DNA of 50,741 nucleotides from Clostridia bacterium (GCA_017429345.1 JAFRPB010000171.1:1-50741); one strand, 5' to 3'; numbered from the stretch's first letter, positions 34,105 to 42,786 are shown. Translations and numbers: made by a program. The notes: generated by a model not told the origin, from the letters alone.

Positions 34105-36351
34105 ATGGATTTCCCGAAACAGTATATCTGCGCCGGCGGCGCGATGAATTCTTACCGGCATTTTGTGCCCGCGCCGTATTTCCGCAAGGCGTTTTTCACC
34201 GATACCGCCGATTGCCGCATCCGCGTCACGGGGCTCGGCTTTTACCGGTTCTGGATCAATGGGACGGAGCTGACGAAGGGGCTCTGCGCGCCGTATATCT
34301 CAAACCCCGACGATCTCGTCTATTTCGACGAATACGATCTGTCGCCCTATATTATTTTAAATGAAAAGAACGTGCTGGGCTTTCAGCTCGGCAACGGGAT
34401 GCAGAACGCGCCGGGCGGCAGCATCTGGGATTTCGATCAGGCGAAATTCCGCGCCGCGCCGAAGCTCGCGTTTCTGATGCAGCAGGGCGAGCGCATTCAG
34501 GTGTTCTCCGGCAGGAGCGTAAAGACCGCGCCCTCGCCGCTGTATTTCGACGATCTGCGGGCGGGCGTGCGGTACGACGCGCGAAGGGAGATCCCCGGCT
34601 GGAACCTGCCGGACTTTGACGACAGCGGCTGGGCGGACGCCGAGCTCTGCGAATCGCCGCGGGGCGAAGAGCGCATCTGCGAGGCGGAGCCGATTCTGCC
34701 CGAATACGAGGTGAAGCCGGTCTCTGTGCGCAGGGGCTCGATCAAGCCGTACCGGCCCCGCGGCGACGTGCCGAAGGTCGACGTGCCCGAGGACGCGGCG
34801 GACGGCAGAGAGGGCTATATTTACGACTTCGGCAAGAACAACGCGGGGATCGTGCGCCTGAAGATCAGCGGCAGACCCGGGCAGCGCGTGGTGCTGCAGT
34901 TCGCGGAGCTCTGCGAGGGCGACGAGCTCAATTACGACAATATCAATTTTTATCCCGACGGTTTTTCGCAGCGGGACGTCTTTATCTGCAAGGGTGGGGA
35001 AGAGGTCTTCGAGCCCCCGTTCACCTATCACGGCTTCCGTTACTGTTTCGTGACGGGGATCGACGAAGCGCAGGCGACGCCGGAGCTGCTGACGTATCTC
35101 GTCTGCTCCTCGGCTCTTAAGACCGTGGGGCGCTTCGCCTGCTCCGACGGGACGGCGAACACGCTTTATGAAATGTGCGACGCGTCCGACCGGTCGAATT
35201 TCTATTATTTCCCCACCGACTGTCCCCACCGGGAGAAAAACGGCTGGACCGGCGACGCGGCGCTTTCCGCGGAGCATATGATCATGACCCTCGGCGCGGG
35301 AGCGAGCTTTAAGGAGTGGCTGCGCAATATCCGCAAAGCGCAGCGCGAGAGCGGCGAACTGCCGGGCATCGTCCCGACGGGCGGCTGGGGCTTTGCCTGG
35401 GGCAACGGCCCCGTATGGGACAGCGTTCTGATCCGTCTGCCGTATTATACCTATAAATATACGGGCGACAGGGAGATCCTTGCGGAAAACGCCGCGGCGA
35501 TCCTGCGTTATCTGCATTACGCCTCCGAAAAGCGCAAGGCGAGCGGGCTTGTGGAATACGGCCTCGGCGACTGGTGCGCAATTGATGGAATGAAATCGAC
35601 GACCGAATACACCGACAGCGTCACGATCATGGACTGCGCCGGCAAGGCGGCGGAAATGTTCGGCGCGCTCGGACAGGAAAAAGAAAAGATTTACGCCCAA
35701 ACGCTTTGCGCCGAAATGCGCGAAGCGATCCGAGAGCATCTGATCGATCGGGAGCGCTGCGTCGCGGATACGGGCTGCCAGACGAGTCAGGCGATGGCGC
35801 TGTATTACGGCGTATTCGACGAAAGCGAGCGCGAAAAGGCGACGGCATATCTTGTTGATATCATTCATAAAAACGGCGACTTCATCGACTTCGGCATAAT
35901 CGGCGCGCGGGTGCTCTTCCACGTGCTCAGCGACGCGGGCGAGGGCGAGCTTGCTTATAAGATGATCACCCGCCCGGAGTTCCCGTCCTACGGGGCGCTG
36001 ATCGGCTTCGGGGAAACGACGATCCCCGAGAGCTTCGACCTGCCCGGCGAGGGAGGCGGCTCCCACGATCACCATATGTTCTGCGATATCAAGAACTGGT
36101 TCATCTCCCGCGTGGCGGGGCTGCGGTATAACCCCGACGGGGACGACTGCCGCCGCGTGCTGGTGAAGCCCTCGTATATTTCTTCGCTGCGCTTCGCCGA
36201 GGCGGAATACCTCTCCCCGTTCGGGAAGATCGCCGTTCGCTGGGAGCGTGTTGACGGAGAAATCCGCCTGACGCTCGACGCCCCGGAAGAGATCTCGTAT
36301 GAGATCGTCCTGCCCGACGGCACCGTCCGGACGGGGAAGGGAAAATACTGA
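34105..36351 (+). CDS. GH78 family alpha-L-rhamnosidase-like enzyme, intracellular
   Basis: A 748-residue protein with N-terminal beta domains (about 20-330; PAPYFRKAF, WINGTELTKG) and an (alpha/alpha)6 barrel from about 345. The GH78 signature DCPHREKNGWTGDA (about residues 372-385) contains the conserved Asp, Glu and Arg. The later GETTIPESFD segment and a C-terminal beta domain (FGKIAVRW) are also family-like. No signal peptide, so it acts on imported oligosaccharides or glycosides. ATG 34105 is chosen because it follows CGGAG by 8 nt and lies just after the promoter. No transporter or regulator gene is adjacent. Confidence 0.88.
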   Translation: MDFPKQYICAGGAMNSYRHFVPAPYFRKAFFTDTADCRIRVTGLGFYRFWINGTELTKGLCAPYISNPDDLVYFDEYDLSPYIILNEKNVLGFQLGNGMQNAPGGSIWDFDQAKFRAAPKLAFLMQQGERIQVFSGRSVKTAPSPLYFDDLRAGVRYDARREIPGWNLPDFDDSGWADAELCESPRGEERICEAEPILPEYEVKPVSVRRGSIKPYRPRGDVPKVDVPEDAADGREGYIYDFGKNNAGIVRLKISGRPGQRVVLQFAELCEGDELNYDNINFYPDGFSQRDVFICKGGEEVFEPPFTYHGFRYCFVTGIDEAQATPELLTYLVCSSALKTVGRFACSDGTANTLYEMCDASDRSNFYYFPTDCPHREKNGWTGDAALSAEHMIMTLGAGASFKEWLRNIRKAQRESGELPGIVPTGGWGFAWGNGPVWDSVLIRLPYYTYKYTGDREILAENAAAILRYLHYASEKRKASGLVEYGLGDWCAIDGMKSTTEYTDSVTIMDCAGKAAEMFGALGQEKEKIYAQTLCAEMREAIREHLIDRERCVADTGCQTSQAMALYYGVFDESEREKATAYLVDIIHKNGDFIDFGIIGARVLFHVLSDAGEGELAYKMITRPEFPSYGALIGFGETTIPESFDLPGEGGGSHDHHMFCDIKNWFISRVAGLRYNPDGDDCRRVLVKPSYISSLRFAEAEYLSPFGKIAVRWERVDGEIRLTLDAPEEISYEIVLPDGTVRTGKGKY

Positions 36352-36379
36352 TCTACCGGCAAGCCGTAAGTGTTTTCAG

Positions 36380-36445
36380 GCCCGAGCACAGAGATTCGAG
36401 AGTTGAGCCCATAGATTCGAGATCCGGTATTCGAGATGCGAGCGG
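36380..36445. repeat. Degenerate word repeat, GATTCGAGA type
   Basis: Repeated GATTCGAGA, GAGTTGAG and TATTCGAGATGCGAG words after the rhamnosidase. Same word family as the island at 9951-10046; no clean inverted half was identified. Confidence 0.45.
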
Positions 36446-36484
36446 CAAAAACTGTGCGCTTCAAAAAGCAAAAAAACAGAGATG

Positions 36485-36529
36485 AGACGCGCCGGATAAC
36501 GCGCTGCGGTTTCCGGGACGCGTCTTTTT
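36485..36529 (+). terminator. Intrinsic terminator of the rhamnosidase gene
   Basis: AGACGCG (36485-36491) pairs with CGCGTCT (36519-36525), with further inner CGG/CCG pairing, followed by a T5 run. Confidence 0.75.
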
Positions 36530-36627
36530 CTTTATGATAATTCAATTTTAAATGAACCTTTTTCTCTTCCGGGCGCTCTAATGGATGAAAACAAACGACG
36601 TCGACTGTTTTCCGAAAGGACAATTCT

Positions 36628-37086
36628 ATGGACAGAACAACGTTTCAAAACAGAGTTCTTGCCGCCGAGCAGATGCTTTACCGGGTGTCGAAAACGCTGC
36701 TGAAGCGCGACGAGGACTGCGCCGACGCGGTGCAGGAGGCGATCCTCAAGGCGTGGTGTGCGCTGCCCCGGCTGCGGGAGGAACGGTATTTCACCACGTG
36801 GCTGACACGGATTCTCATCAACGAGTGTTATGCGATCCAGCGCCGCAACGCACGCTTCTCGGATATTGAAGCGATCCCCGAGACCGCCGCGCCGGAAAAG
36901 GAGTACTCGTCCCTTTATGAGGCGCTTGCCGCGCTGCCGGAAAAAATGCGGATCACGGTTGAGCTTCACTATATCGAGGGATATTCGGTCGAAGAGACCG
37001 CGAAGATCCTCGGCGTGCCAGCGGGTACGGTGAAAAGCAGGCTTTCGGGCGGCAGGAAACTGCTCAAAAATTTTTTGGAGGAATAG
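36628..37086 (+). CDS. ECF-type RNA polymerase sigma factor
   Basis: A 152-residue sigma-70 family protein with only regions 2 and 4. Region 2 includes DCADAVQEAILKAWCALP (about 30-47) and FTTWLTRILINECY. Region 4 has LPEKMRITVELHYIEGYSVEETAKILGVPAGTVKSRL-like helix-turn-helix order near 100-140. AAAGGA precedes the ATG. The stop is 3 nt before the next gene, which encodes a single-pass membrane protein with a cytosolic start, a classic sigma/anti-sigma arrangement. The inducing signal is unknown. Confidence 0.92.
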   Translation: MDRTTFQNRVLAAEQMLYRVSKTLLKRDEDCADAVQEAILKAWCALPRLREERYFTTWLTRILINECYAIQRRNARFSDIEAIPETAAPEKEYSSLYEALAALPEKMRITVELHYIEGYSVEETAKILGVPAGTVKSRLSGGRKLLKNFLEE

Positions 37087-37089
37087 GTT

Positions 37090-38415
37090 ATGGATAAAAA
37101 TAAAAAGTACGGTTTCCCGGAAACGCCGGAGAGCTTTCACGCCGCGATCGGCCGGACGCTTTCCGCGCTGCCGGAGCCGCAGCCCGACGCAAAAGGAACC
37201 CGCAGGAGATCAAGACCGGCGAAGATCCTTCTCGCTGCCGCGGCGATCTGCGCGCTGCTTTCCGTCACGGTGTTCGCGGCGGGAAAGCTGGGATGGCTGA
37301 CGCGCATCGGCAATTACGGCGTCGGCGTACAGCCGGAGCAGCCCGCGCAGAGCACGGCGGAACGGCAGAAATACGTGAAGCTCGTGTTGAATTACCTACC
37401 CGATTACGTCGTCCCGACGGACGACAACGAAAAATATCTGACGGTCACGGACGGGAAAGAGGACGCGGACGGCATTTCGATGCTGCTGTACACGGCGGAC
37501 GCTGCGTCGCGGCTCGAGCTGCGCAACATCGCGTCGACGCAGCCGGTCTCACTCGGCGAGCACGAGGGCGCGATCCTTCGCTATCCCGACGTGGGCGATG
37601 ACTCGAGAATCCTGCTGGTAAATTTTGAGAAAGAGGGCTACACGCTTCTGATGTACGTCAGCGAAAGGATCGGCGACGAAGACCTCGTGAAGATCGCCTC
37701 CGGCATCGAGCTGGTCGGCACCGACGACGAAAGCGAGGCGTTTCTGCCGGAGACCTATCTGAATCTCAAGCAGACCGGGGAGGAAAACGTCTTCGAGCCT
37801 TATACGCCGGAGATCGACGAGATCCCCGTCGCCGTCGCGGAAAACGGCAGCGCGGTCTACAACGGATTTTTCAATGACGGCGGGATCTGGCCGAAATTCG
37901 AGCTGACGCTGACCGGCGCGCGGATCACGGACTCAATCGACGGGCTTGACGTGAGCTGCGTTTCGGAGCATATGCTCGACTGCATCGGCGACGACGGAAA
38001 AATCCTTCCCTTCACAAAAGAGACCTGGAGCGACGGCGACGGGATCGATACGCCCATTGAGATTATCTCGACCGAGCAGATCGACCGGCGTCTGCTGCTG
38101 ATCGACTTTACCGTCAAAAACGTCACCGGCGTCGACGTGGAATTCTCTCTTTTCGGCGCCGTTGGAACGACGGAGATCGGACGGAGCATTTTGGCGCAGG
38201 AAATGCTGGCAACGGAAGAATTTTATTTCTCCGACGTCAGCGCCGCCCGGTACGGGTTCATACCCCTCGGGACGGACGGCGAGATCGCCCTGACGGTCGG
38301 CTATCTCATCGACGCGGACGCAGACGTTTCCAAGCTCGTCTACTCGCTGGAAGAATACCGGGAAAACCAACCCTATTCCGAGCTGCACTTCGACCTCGGC
38401 GCGTTCTTCAGATAA
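37090..38415 (+). CDS. Membrane-anchored probable anti-sigma factor (441 aa)
   Basis: Residues 1-43 are hydrophilic and would face the cytosol. One membrane helix follows at about 44-65 (PAKILLAAAAICALLSVTVF). The remaining roughly 375 residues are an acidic, beta-rich external part, including a segment resembling DUF4367 (ISMLLYTADAASRLELRN, LLVNFEKEGYTLLMY) and a later ligand-like half. GAGGAATAGG overlaps the end of the sigma gene, indicating coupled translation. The inferred role is to hold the ECF sigma factor until an envelope signal is sensed. Confidence 0.75.
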   Translation: MDKNKKYGFPETPESFHAAIGRTLSALPEPQPDAKGTRRRSRPAKILLAAAAICALLSVTVFAAGKLGWLTRIGNYGVGVQPEQPAQSTAERQKYVKLVLNYLPDYVVPTDDNEKYLTVTDGKEDADGISMLLYTADAASRLELRNIASTQPVSLGEHEGAILRYPDVGDDSRILLVNFEKEGYTLLMYVSERIGDEDLVKIASGIELVGTDDESEAFLPETYLNLKQTGEENVFEPYTPEIDEIPVAVAENGSAVYNGFFNDGGIWPKFELTLTGARITDSIDGLDVSCVSEHMLDCIGDDGKILPFTKETWSDGDGIDTPIEIISTEQIDRRLLLIDFTVKNVTGVDVEFSLFGAVGTTEIGRSILAQEMLATEEFYFSDVSAARYGFIPLGTDGEIALTVGYLIDADADVSKLVYSLEEYRENQPYSELHFDLGAFFR

Positions 38416-38452
38416 ACTCGTAAAATAACCACTATAGCAAGGAGTAATCTAT

Positions 38453-39184
38453 ATGAGTTACAAAAAGATTTTTATAGTTGCATTTTCGACTGTTCTTCTT
38501 TCCGCCGGTACGGTTTCCGTTTTTGTTGTTTCTGCAAAAAAAGATACAAATTCAAAACGGAACAGCAATACTGTGTTCGCTGCCGTTTCTTCAAATGAAC
38601 GCATTCGAGGTGACGCTCCCGATAACGAAGAGCGGAAGTATTCCGTTGAGGATTTATCGCCGGTCACTACGAAGCACGTAAAAGAAATCAATGCGTCTGC
38701 AGCAGAGGCTGCGTACGCGCCGGCAACAGAACCGCCGGCGGAAAAAGCGATTGTTGACGAAACAAGTTCCGTTGTATATGCGGAAACGACGGTGTTCGTC
38801 ACGACGCCGGAGGAATCGAAACAGAACGCCGAATATGAAGCGGAGGTTTCCCGTCAGGCGCAGGAAAAAATCGATTCCGTCATAGCTCAGTTCGGCAACA
38901 GACCTCTGCGCGACGATATTGACGTTGAAAAGATGCTCCGCTCAAAGATTACGGAACGTCAGTCTGATTTGGAATGTGTTGCAGCGGACTATGAGGAATA
39001 CAAAATAGCCTCCGGAATTCAAACGGATCCGTCTTTTGAAGAGGAGATCGCAAGAATTGAAAGCGCCATTCTCGCGCAGGAGACGATTCTTGAAGATTTC
39101 CTTGCCGGACGGATTTCAAGGGAAGAAGCCCACGACAGATGTATGAGCGCCGCATTCAGCGCCCAGTTTGATATGGCGGAATAA
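38453..39184 (+). CDS. Secreted or membrane-anchored protein of unknown function (243 aa)
   Basis: Not recognised. Residues about 5-28 are hydrophobic (KKIFIVAFSTVLLSAGTVSV), either an uncleaved anchor or signal peptide. Residues 30-125 are Ser/Thr/Ala/Glu-rich and probably disordered. From about 125 to 243 helices with coiled-coil character dominate (EAEVSRQAQEKIDSVIAQF, EEEIARIESAILAQETILED). AAGGAG is well placed before the ATG. It starts 38 bp after the probable anti-sigma gene and ends in a terminator, so it may be the third gene of that operon and an envelope-stress target. Slightly more AT-rich than its neighbours. Confidence 0.65.
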   Translation: MSYKKIFIVAFSTVLLSAGTVSVFVVSAKKDTNSKRNSNTVFAAVSSNERIRGDAPDNEERKYSVEDLSPVTTKHVKEINASAAEAAYAPATEPPAEKAIVDETSSVVYAETTVFVTTPEESKQNAEYEAEVSRQAQEKIDSVIAQFGNRPLRDDIDVEKMLRSKITERQSDLECVAADYEEYKIASGIQTDPSFEEEIARIESAILAQETILEDFLAGRISREEAHDRCMSAAFSAQFDMAE

Positions 39185-39233
39185 TCAAACCGACGGATCA
39201 TCTAATATCGGATAATAAGAAATACAAGAACGT

Positions 39234-39269
39234 CCGCGGTCCGGGCTTCTCGCCCGTGCCGCGGTTTTT
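39234..39269 (+). terminator. Intrinsic terminator before the toxin-antitoxin pair
   Basis: CCGCGG (39234-39239) pairs with CCGCGG (39259-39264), with inner CGGGC/GCCCG pairing, followed by a T5 run. Confidence 0.8.
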
Positions 39270-39281
39270 GTAAAAAATCTA

Positions 39282-39336
39282 TTGATTTTTCGTTTATAAC
39301 GTCATATAATAGTGTTGGTTAACCAAGTCAACCAAC
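39282..39336 (+). promoter_or_regulatory. Promoter and operator of the toxin-antitoxin operon
   Basis: TTGATT (39282-39287), 17-bp spacer, TATAAT (39305-39310). Directly after lie GTTGGTT (39314-39320) and AACCAAC (39330-39336), enclosing the perfect palindrome TTGGTTAACCAA (39315-39326). This is a natural site for the antitoxin or toxin-antitoxin complex to repress the operon. Confidence 0.75.
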
Positions 39337-39359
39337 AGAAAAACAAGGAGGCGCAGGAT

Positions 39360-39620
39360 ATGACACAGGTAAATATGTATGAAGCAAAAACCGAGCTTTC
39401 AAAGCTCGTCCGGCTTCTTGAGACAAAGCAGGAAGACGTGATCTATCTTGCCCGCGGAGGCGTCCGCGTCGCGCAGATCACACGCATTCCGGAAAACGAA
39501 GTATCAAAAAGGATCGGCGCCGCCGTGGGAAGTATTTCGCTCCCCGTTCGCTTCGACGAAGCTTTTGATTCGCTCGACGGCGACGTTTCCGCCCTGTTCG
39601 ACGGGGAGGCTTCGGAATGA
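39360..39620 (+). CDS. Phd/YefM-type antitoxin
   Basis: An 86-residue protein. The N-terminal half (MTQVNMYEAKTELSKLVRLL, then VIYLARGGVRVAQI) is the Phd/YefM DNA-binding fold. The C-terminal half is acidic and probably disordered until it binds the toxin. ATG 39360 follows AGGAGG. The gene overlaps the PIN toxin gene by 4 bp (ATGA), which favours ordered translation. It probably represses its own promoter through the TTGGTTAACCAA palindrome. Confidence 0.88.
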   Translation: MTQVNMYEAKTELSKLVRLLETKQEDVIYLARGGVRVAQITRIPENEVSKRIGAAVGSISLPVRFDEAFDSLDGDVSALFDGEASE

Positions 39621-40021
39621 ACTGTCTGCTCGACACACATATCCTGATTTGGGCGCTGACGGACCATCCGGCGCTGTCGGCAAAGGCGCGGGATCTCATT
39701 TTAGATCCTTCCAACGCCGTTTATATCAGCGTTCTCTCTCTGTGGGAGATCGAGCTGAAGCATACGCTTCGGCCGACGGAGATCCCGTTTGGCGCGCAAA
39801 CGATCTGGGGGTTCTGCAAGGACGCCGGGTTTGAGCTGCTTGCGTTAAAAAAAGAAAGCGTTTTCCGGCTTTCTTCTCTTTCCCGCAGGGAAGGCGCGCC
39901 GCCGCACAAGGATCCGTTCGACCGAATGCTGATCTGTCAATCCGTTTCCGAGGGAATGACGCTCCTGACGCGGGATTCAAAATTTACCGATTACGGATTG
40001 AACAATATCGTTATAGTATAA
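39617..40021 (+). CDS. PIN-domain ribonuclease toxin (VapC-like)
   Basis: A 134-residue single PIN domain. Expected metal-binding acids are D6 (LLDTHILIW), E44 (LWEIELK), D99/D102 (KDPFDRML) and D120 (LLTRDSKF). All appear intact, so the toxin is probably active as an RNA endonuclease. The MNCLLDTHILIWAL start is typical of the subgroup paired with Phd antitoxins. It overlaps the antitoxin gene by 4 bp. The preferred RNA target cannot be read from the sequence. Confidence 0.9.
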   Translation: MNCLLDTHILIWALTDHPALSAKARDLILDPSNAVYISVLSLWEIELKHTLRPTEIPFGAQTIWGFCKDAGFELLALKKESVFRLSSLSRREGAPPHKDPFDRMLICQSVSEGMTLLTRDSKFTDYGLNNIVIV

Positions 40022-40094
40022 AAACGCGTCTGCCGTCGGGCAGGCGTTTATCGGATAAAACAGTATCGCCCGCGCCGCGGTTTGCGGTTTGTAT

Positions 40095-40170
40095 AAATTC
40101 TGATTTGTTGAGATGTTTCCCGCGGTGTCGGGCACACCGGATGGTAGGGAACGACGAAATGGTCGCCCCG
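40095..40170. repeat. GTAG-headed REP-like repeat, third copy
   Basis: AAATTCTGATTTGTTGAG at the left, then CGCGGTGTCGG, then GTAGGGAACGAC at 40144 with a CGAC/GTCG stem. Same block order as 9053-9160. The following 40205-40240 has CGATATCCGATCCCCG words. Confidence 0.55.
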
Positions 40171-40244
40171 CACCGTGCGCAAAACAGATGATTGATGATC
40201 GGGGCAGGCACGATATCCGATCCCCGATATCCGATAACCCCGAA

Positions 40245-40290
40245 TAAACCGGAAGCGGCGCGGCGTGAACGCCTCGCCGTTTCCGGTTTA
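40245..40290 (-). terminator. Terminator overlapping the stop of the glycyl radical enzyme gene
   Basis: TAAACCGGAA (40245-40254) pairs with TTCCGGTTTA (40281-40290) with further GC-rich inner pairing. The TAA stop on the minus strand (40290-40288) is the first part of the stem. Confidence 0.75.
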
Positions 40291-42468
40291 TATTCCCTGC
40301 TCGGTCCGCTTGATGATGTTATCCTGCAGTCCGCTCTCGAGCGTTACGAAATACGCGCTGAAGCCTCCGACGCGCACGATCAGGTCGCGGTGCCGCTCCG
40401 GGCATTCCTTCGCCTCGCGCAGCTCCTTCGCGTCCAGCACGTTCACCTGCAGGGTCTGCCCGCCCATTGCGAAATAGGTCTTCGCGAGAGCGATGAACGT
40501 CTCGATCCCCTTTTCGGTGTTGAACTGCGATTTCGGGAATTTCATCTGCAGCACGTTGCCGCTGGTGGCGAGATACTGGTTCGCCTTCAGCACGGAATTC
40601 AGAAGCGCGGTGGGCCCGTGAGTATCGCAACCGGGCACGGCGCCGATGCTGTCCGCCAGCGTGGAATCGTCCGCCTTTCTGCCGTTGGGCAGAGCGCAGA
40701 CGCTTCTGCCGTAGCGCGCGGCGCGCTCGAAGGTGCTGCAACCGAAGCCGAATTTCCCGCCGCGGAAGGTCTGCTTCGTCTGCCCGTAGCGGTAGATATG
40801 ATCGGTGATGCGCGCGTAGATCTCATCCACGTCGTCGATATCGTTGCCGAATTTGTGATAATTCAGGAAATCGGCGCGCAGCTCCTCATACCCTTCGTAA
40901 TCCGCCTTCAGCGCGGCAAGAAGCTCTTCCATCGTGTATTTTTTCTCGTCGTATACGAAATGTCTGATCGCGGCGAGGGAGTCCGCCGCGTCCGGCAGAC
41001 CCTCGGTCAGGATCTGCCCGTGCCCGTAGTAGGGACCGCGGTTTTTGTAGTCAAGGCCCTTTTCGATACAGCCCTGAATGACGAGCGACTGCCACGGGTT
41101 CGGCGCTTCCTTCGCGAAAATGCGCTGACATTTGTTCGACATATCCACCACGTTGTCGGTGAGATAATCCGTCTGCCGGAAAAACGCCTCCATCAGCTTC
41201 TCGAAGGTATCAAAACCCGTCGGATCGCCCGTCGCCGCGCCGAGCGTCTTGCCGCTTTTGGGGCAGGTCCCGTTGTGCAGGGCGAATTCCAGCGCCTTGA
41301 TCACGCTGATCTCGCCGTCCTCAAGCCCCATGTGGGACTTGCCGAAAATGTCGATCTGATTGCAGCCGTTCATGCAGTAGAGGTGCGAATCCGACGCCGG
41401 GATGCCGAGCGCCTCGAGCGCCGGGCAGACGCATTCGTCGTTGTAGATCGCGGGCATGCCGATGCCGGTGCCGATCGTGAGCGCCGCCTCGCGCCACGCC
41501 CGTTCGGGGGAATTGCGGTGGAAGCGCATGGTGATATTGGGCGTGTTGTAATGCTTTTCCCGCGCAACGCGCAGTACGTCGTAAGTCAGCGCGCAGCTTT
41601 TATCGTTCCAAAACTCGTCGGAACCGCCGACGCAGAGGTTCCACGCCCGGACGCGGTGGAACAGATCCCATAATTTTTGCAGGCATTCGTAGCGGTCTTC
41701 GGGGTCGTGGTCTTCATAATACCGCCCCATGGCGTAGTCGAACGAGCCGGGGGAATCGTTCTCGATGAAGCTGTACGCCAGCCAGAAAAACTGGCACGCC
41801 TCGAAGAAATCGCGCGGCTGCTCCCGCGGGATCCGCTCAAGGGCGCGAACGATCCGCCGCAGGACCGGCTGGTCTTCTTCCGCCGCCGCGGGGAGCATCT
41901 GTTCCGCCAGCGCGCGGTAACGGTCCGCCAGGATCTCGATCGCCGACAGCGCGATCTCGAGAGAATCGTAGAAGCCGCCTTTGTCCGTATGGATCCTGCG
42001 GAACAGCCGGATCTTCTCCCGGATGCCGTTCGTGCCGACGCGCAGGAGCATTTCGTAGTCGGGATTCGCGTGCCCCGCGCCCTCGCCCCAGCAGGCGTGG
42101 ATGCTTCTCAGGCCGTGCTGGATCTCCGAGAACGATCCGCCGGTCATGCGATGGGTACGGTAGGGCTCAAATTCGTCATACAGCGCGTCGATCTCGTCGG
42201 CAAGCTCCGGATAACGCTCTTTCTGTGCCTCGCGGACCTCCGGCGGAGAAAAGATGCCACCCCCGCGGGAGTAGCGGATGCCGAGGTCGGGATAGATGCA
42301 GCCCGGGCCGACGAACCAGTCTTTCGGGTCGATGGAAATGCGCGCCTCTTCGCACTGCCGGCGGTTGCCGCAGGCGATGCGGTATTCCCGCTCGTATTCG
42401 GGGGCGACGGCGCCGACGTCCGCTTCTTTGAAGCCGAACGCAAAGGGTTCAAGTTCTCTGATTGTCAT
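40288..42468 (-). CDS. Glycyl radical enzyme of the pyruvate formate-lyase superfamily, substrate unknown (726 aa)
   Basis: The C-terminal radical loop RVGGFSAYF places the radical glycine at G702. The active-site cysteine region is LYCMNGCNQIDIFG with C365 and C369. In dehydratases and lyases of this family the loop reads GCVE with a catalytic Glu; here it is GCNQ, so the base is absent or moved. Classical PFL has two adjacent cysteines, also not seen. An N-terminal WFVGPGCIYPDLG segment and GGSDEFW are conserved-looking. Length is a little short of usual. The radical SAM activase is not adjacent. Probably a distinct, uncharacterised glycyl radical subfamily. Confidence 0.85.
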   Translation of the reverse strand: MTIRELEPFAFGFKEADVGAVAPEYEREYRIACGNRRQCEEARISIDPKDWFVGPGCIYPDLGIRYSRGGGIFSPPEVREAQKERYPELADEIDALYDEFEPYRTHRMTGGSFSEIQHGLRSIHACWGEGAGHANPDYEMLLRVGTNGIREKIRLFRRIHTDKGGFYDSLEIALSAIEILADRYRALAEQMLPAAAEEDQPVLRRIVRALERIPREQPRDFFEACQFFWLAYSFIENDSPGSFDYAMGRYYEDHDPEDRYECLQKLWDLFHRVRAWNLCVGGSDEFWNDKSCALTYDVLRVAREKHYNTPNITMRFHRNSPERAWREAALTIGTGIGMPAIYNDECVCPALEALGIPASDSHLYCMNGCNQIDIFGKSHMGLEDGEISVIKALEFALHNGTCPKSGKTLGAATGDPTGFDTFEKLMEAFFRQTDYLTDNVVDMSNKCQRIFAKEAPNPWQSLVIQGCIEKGLDYKNRGPYYGHGQILTEGLPDAADSLAAIRHFVYDEKKYTMEELLAALKADYEGYEELRADFLNYHKFGNDIDDVDEIYARITDHIYRYGQTKQTFRGGKFGFGCSTFERAARYGRSVCALPNGRKADDSTLADSIGAVPGCDTHGPTALLNSVLKANQYLATSGNVLQMKFPKSQFNTEKGIETFIALAKTYFAMGGQTLQVNVLDAKELREAKECPERHRDLIVRVGGFSAYFVTLESGLQDNIIKRTEQGI

Positions 42469-42554
42469 AATAAGTCACCTGATTGTTTAGGGGGAATTTT
42501 GAAAATATATGGTTATATAAAGAGTGATTCGTCGAGGTCTTCAACCTCGGTAAA

Positions 42555-42738
42555 AGTGTGGAGTGTGCGGAGTAAAGAGTGAAGTGAAGGAAGTCGCTTC
42601 GCGACTTGATTATAAAATGTGTAAAAAAGAAGACTGATGAAAAATGGAGGCACCGAGCTGAATTATGAGTATATATAACGGGGTATGGGGCGAAGCCCCA
42701 TCCGAAACTTCACTCTCCACTCTTAACTCTTCACACTC
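42555..42738. repeat. Inverted word-repeat island, GAGTGTGAAGAG type
   Basis: The left side (42555-42590) has AGTGTGGAGTGTGCGGAG and AGAGTGAAGTGAAG words. The right side (42708-42738) has the complement (CTTCACTCTCCACTC and CTCTTCACACTC). The interior has two small hairpins, AAGTCGC/GCGACTT and ATGGGGC/GCCCCAT. This accounts for most of the 316-bp gap 42469-42784; nothing coding was seen. Confidence 0.65.
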
Positions 42739-42739
42739 T

Positions 42740-42786
42740 AAAATCAGATATGTCGGGCAGCTTCGCTGCGCGACAATTCAGATTTT
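42740..42786 (-). terminator. Hairpin at the stop of the dCMP deaminase gene
   Basis: AAAATCAGATATGTCG (from 42740) pairs imperfectly with CGACAATTCAGATTTT (to 42786), around an inner GCAGC/GCTGC stem. It overlaps the TAA stop and belongs to the AAATCTG-palindrome family. Confidence 0.5.

Noticed and set aside
40288-42468. Assignment of the glycyl radical enzyme as pyruvate formate-lyase (pflB)
   Set aside because: The adjacent cysteine pair of PFL is not visible and no activase gene adjoins, so only the superfamily is supported.
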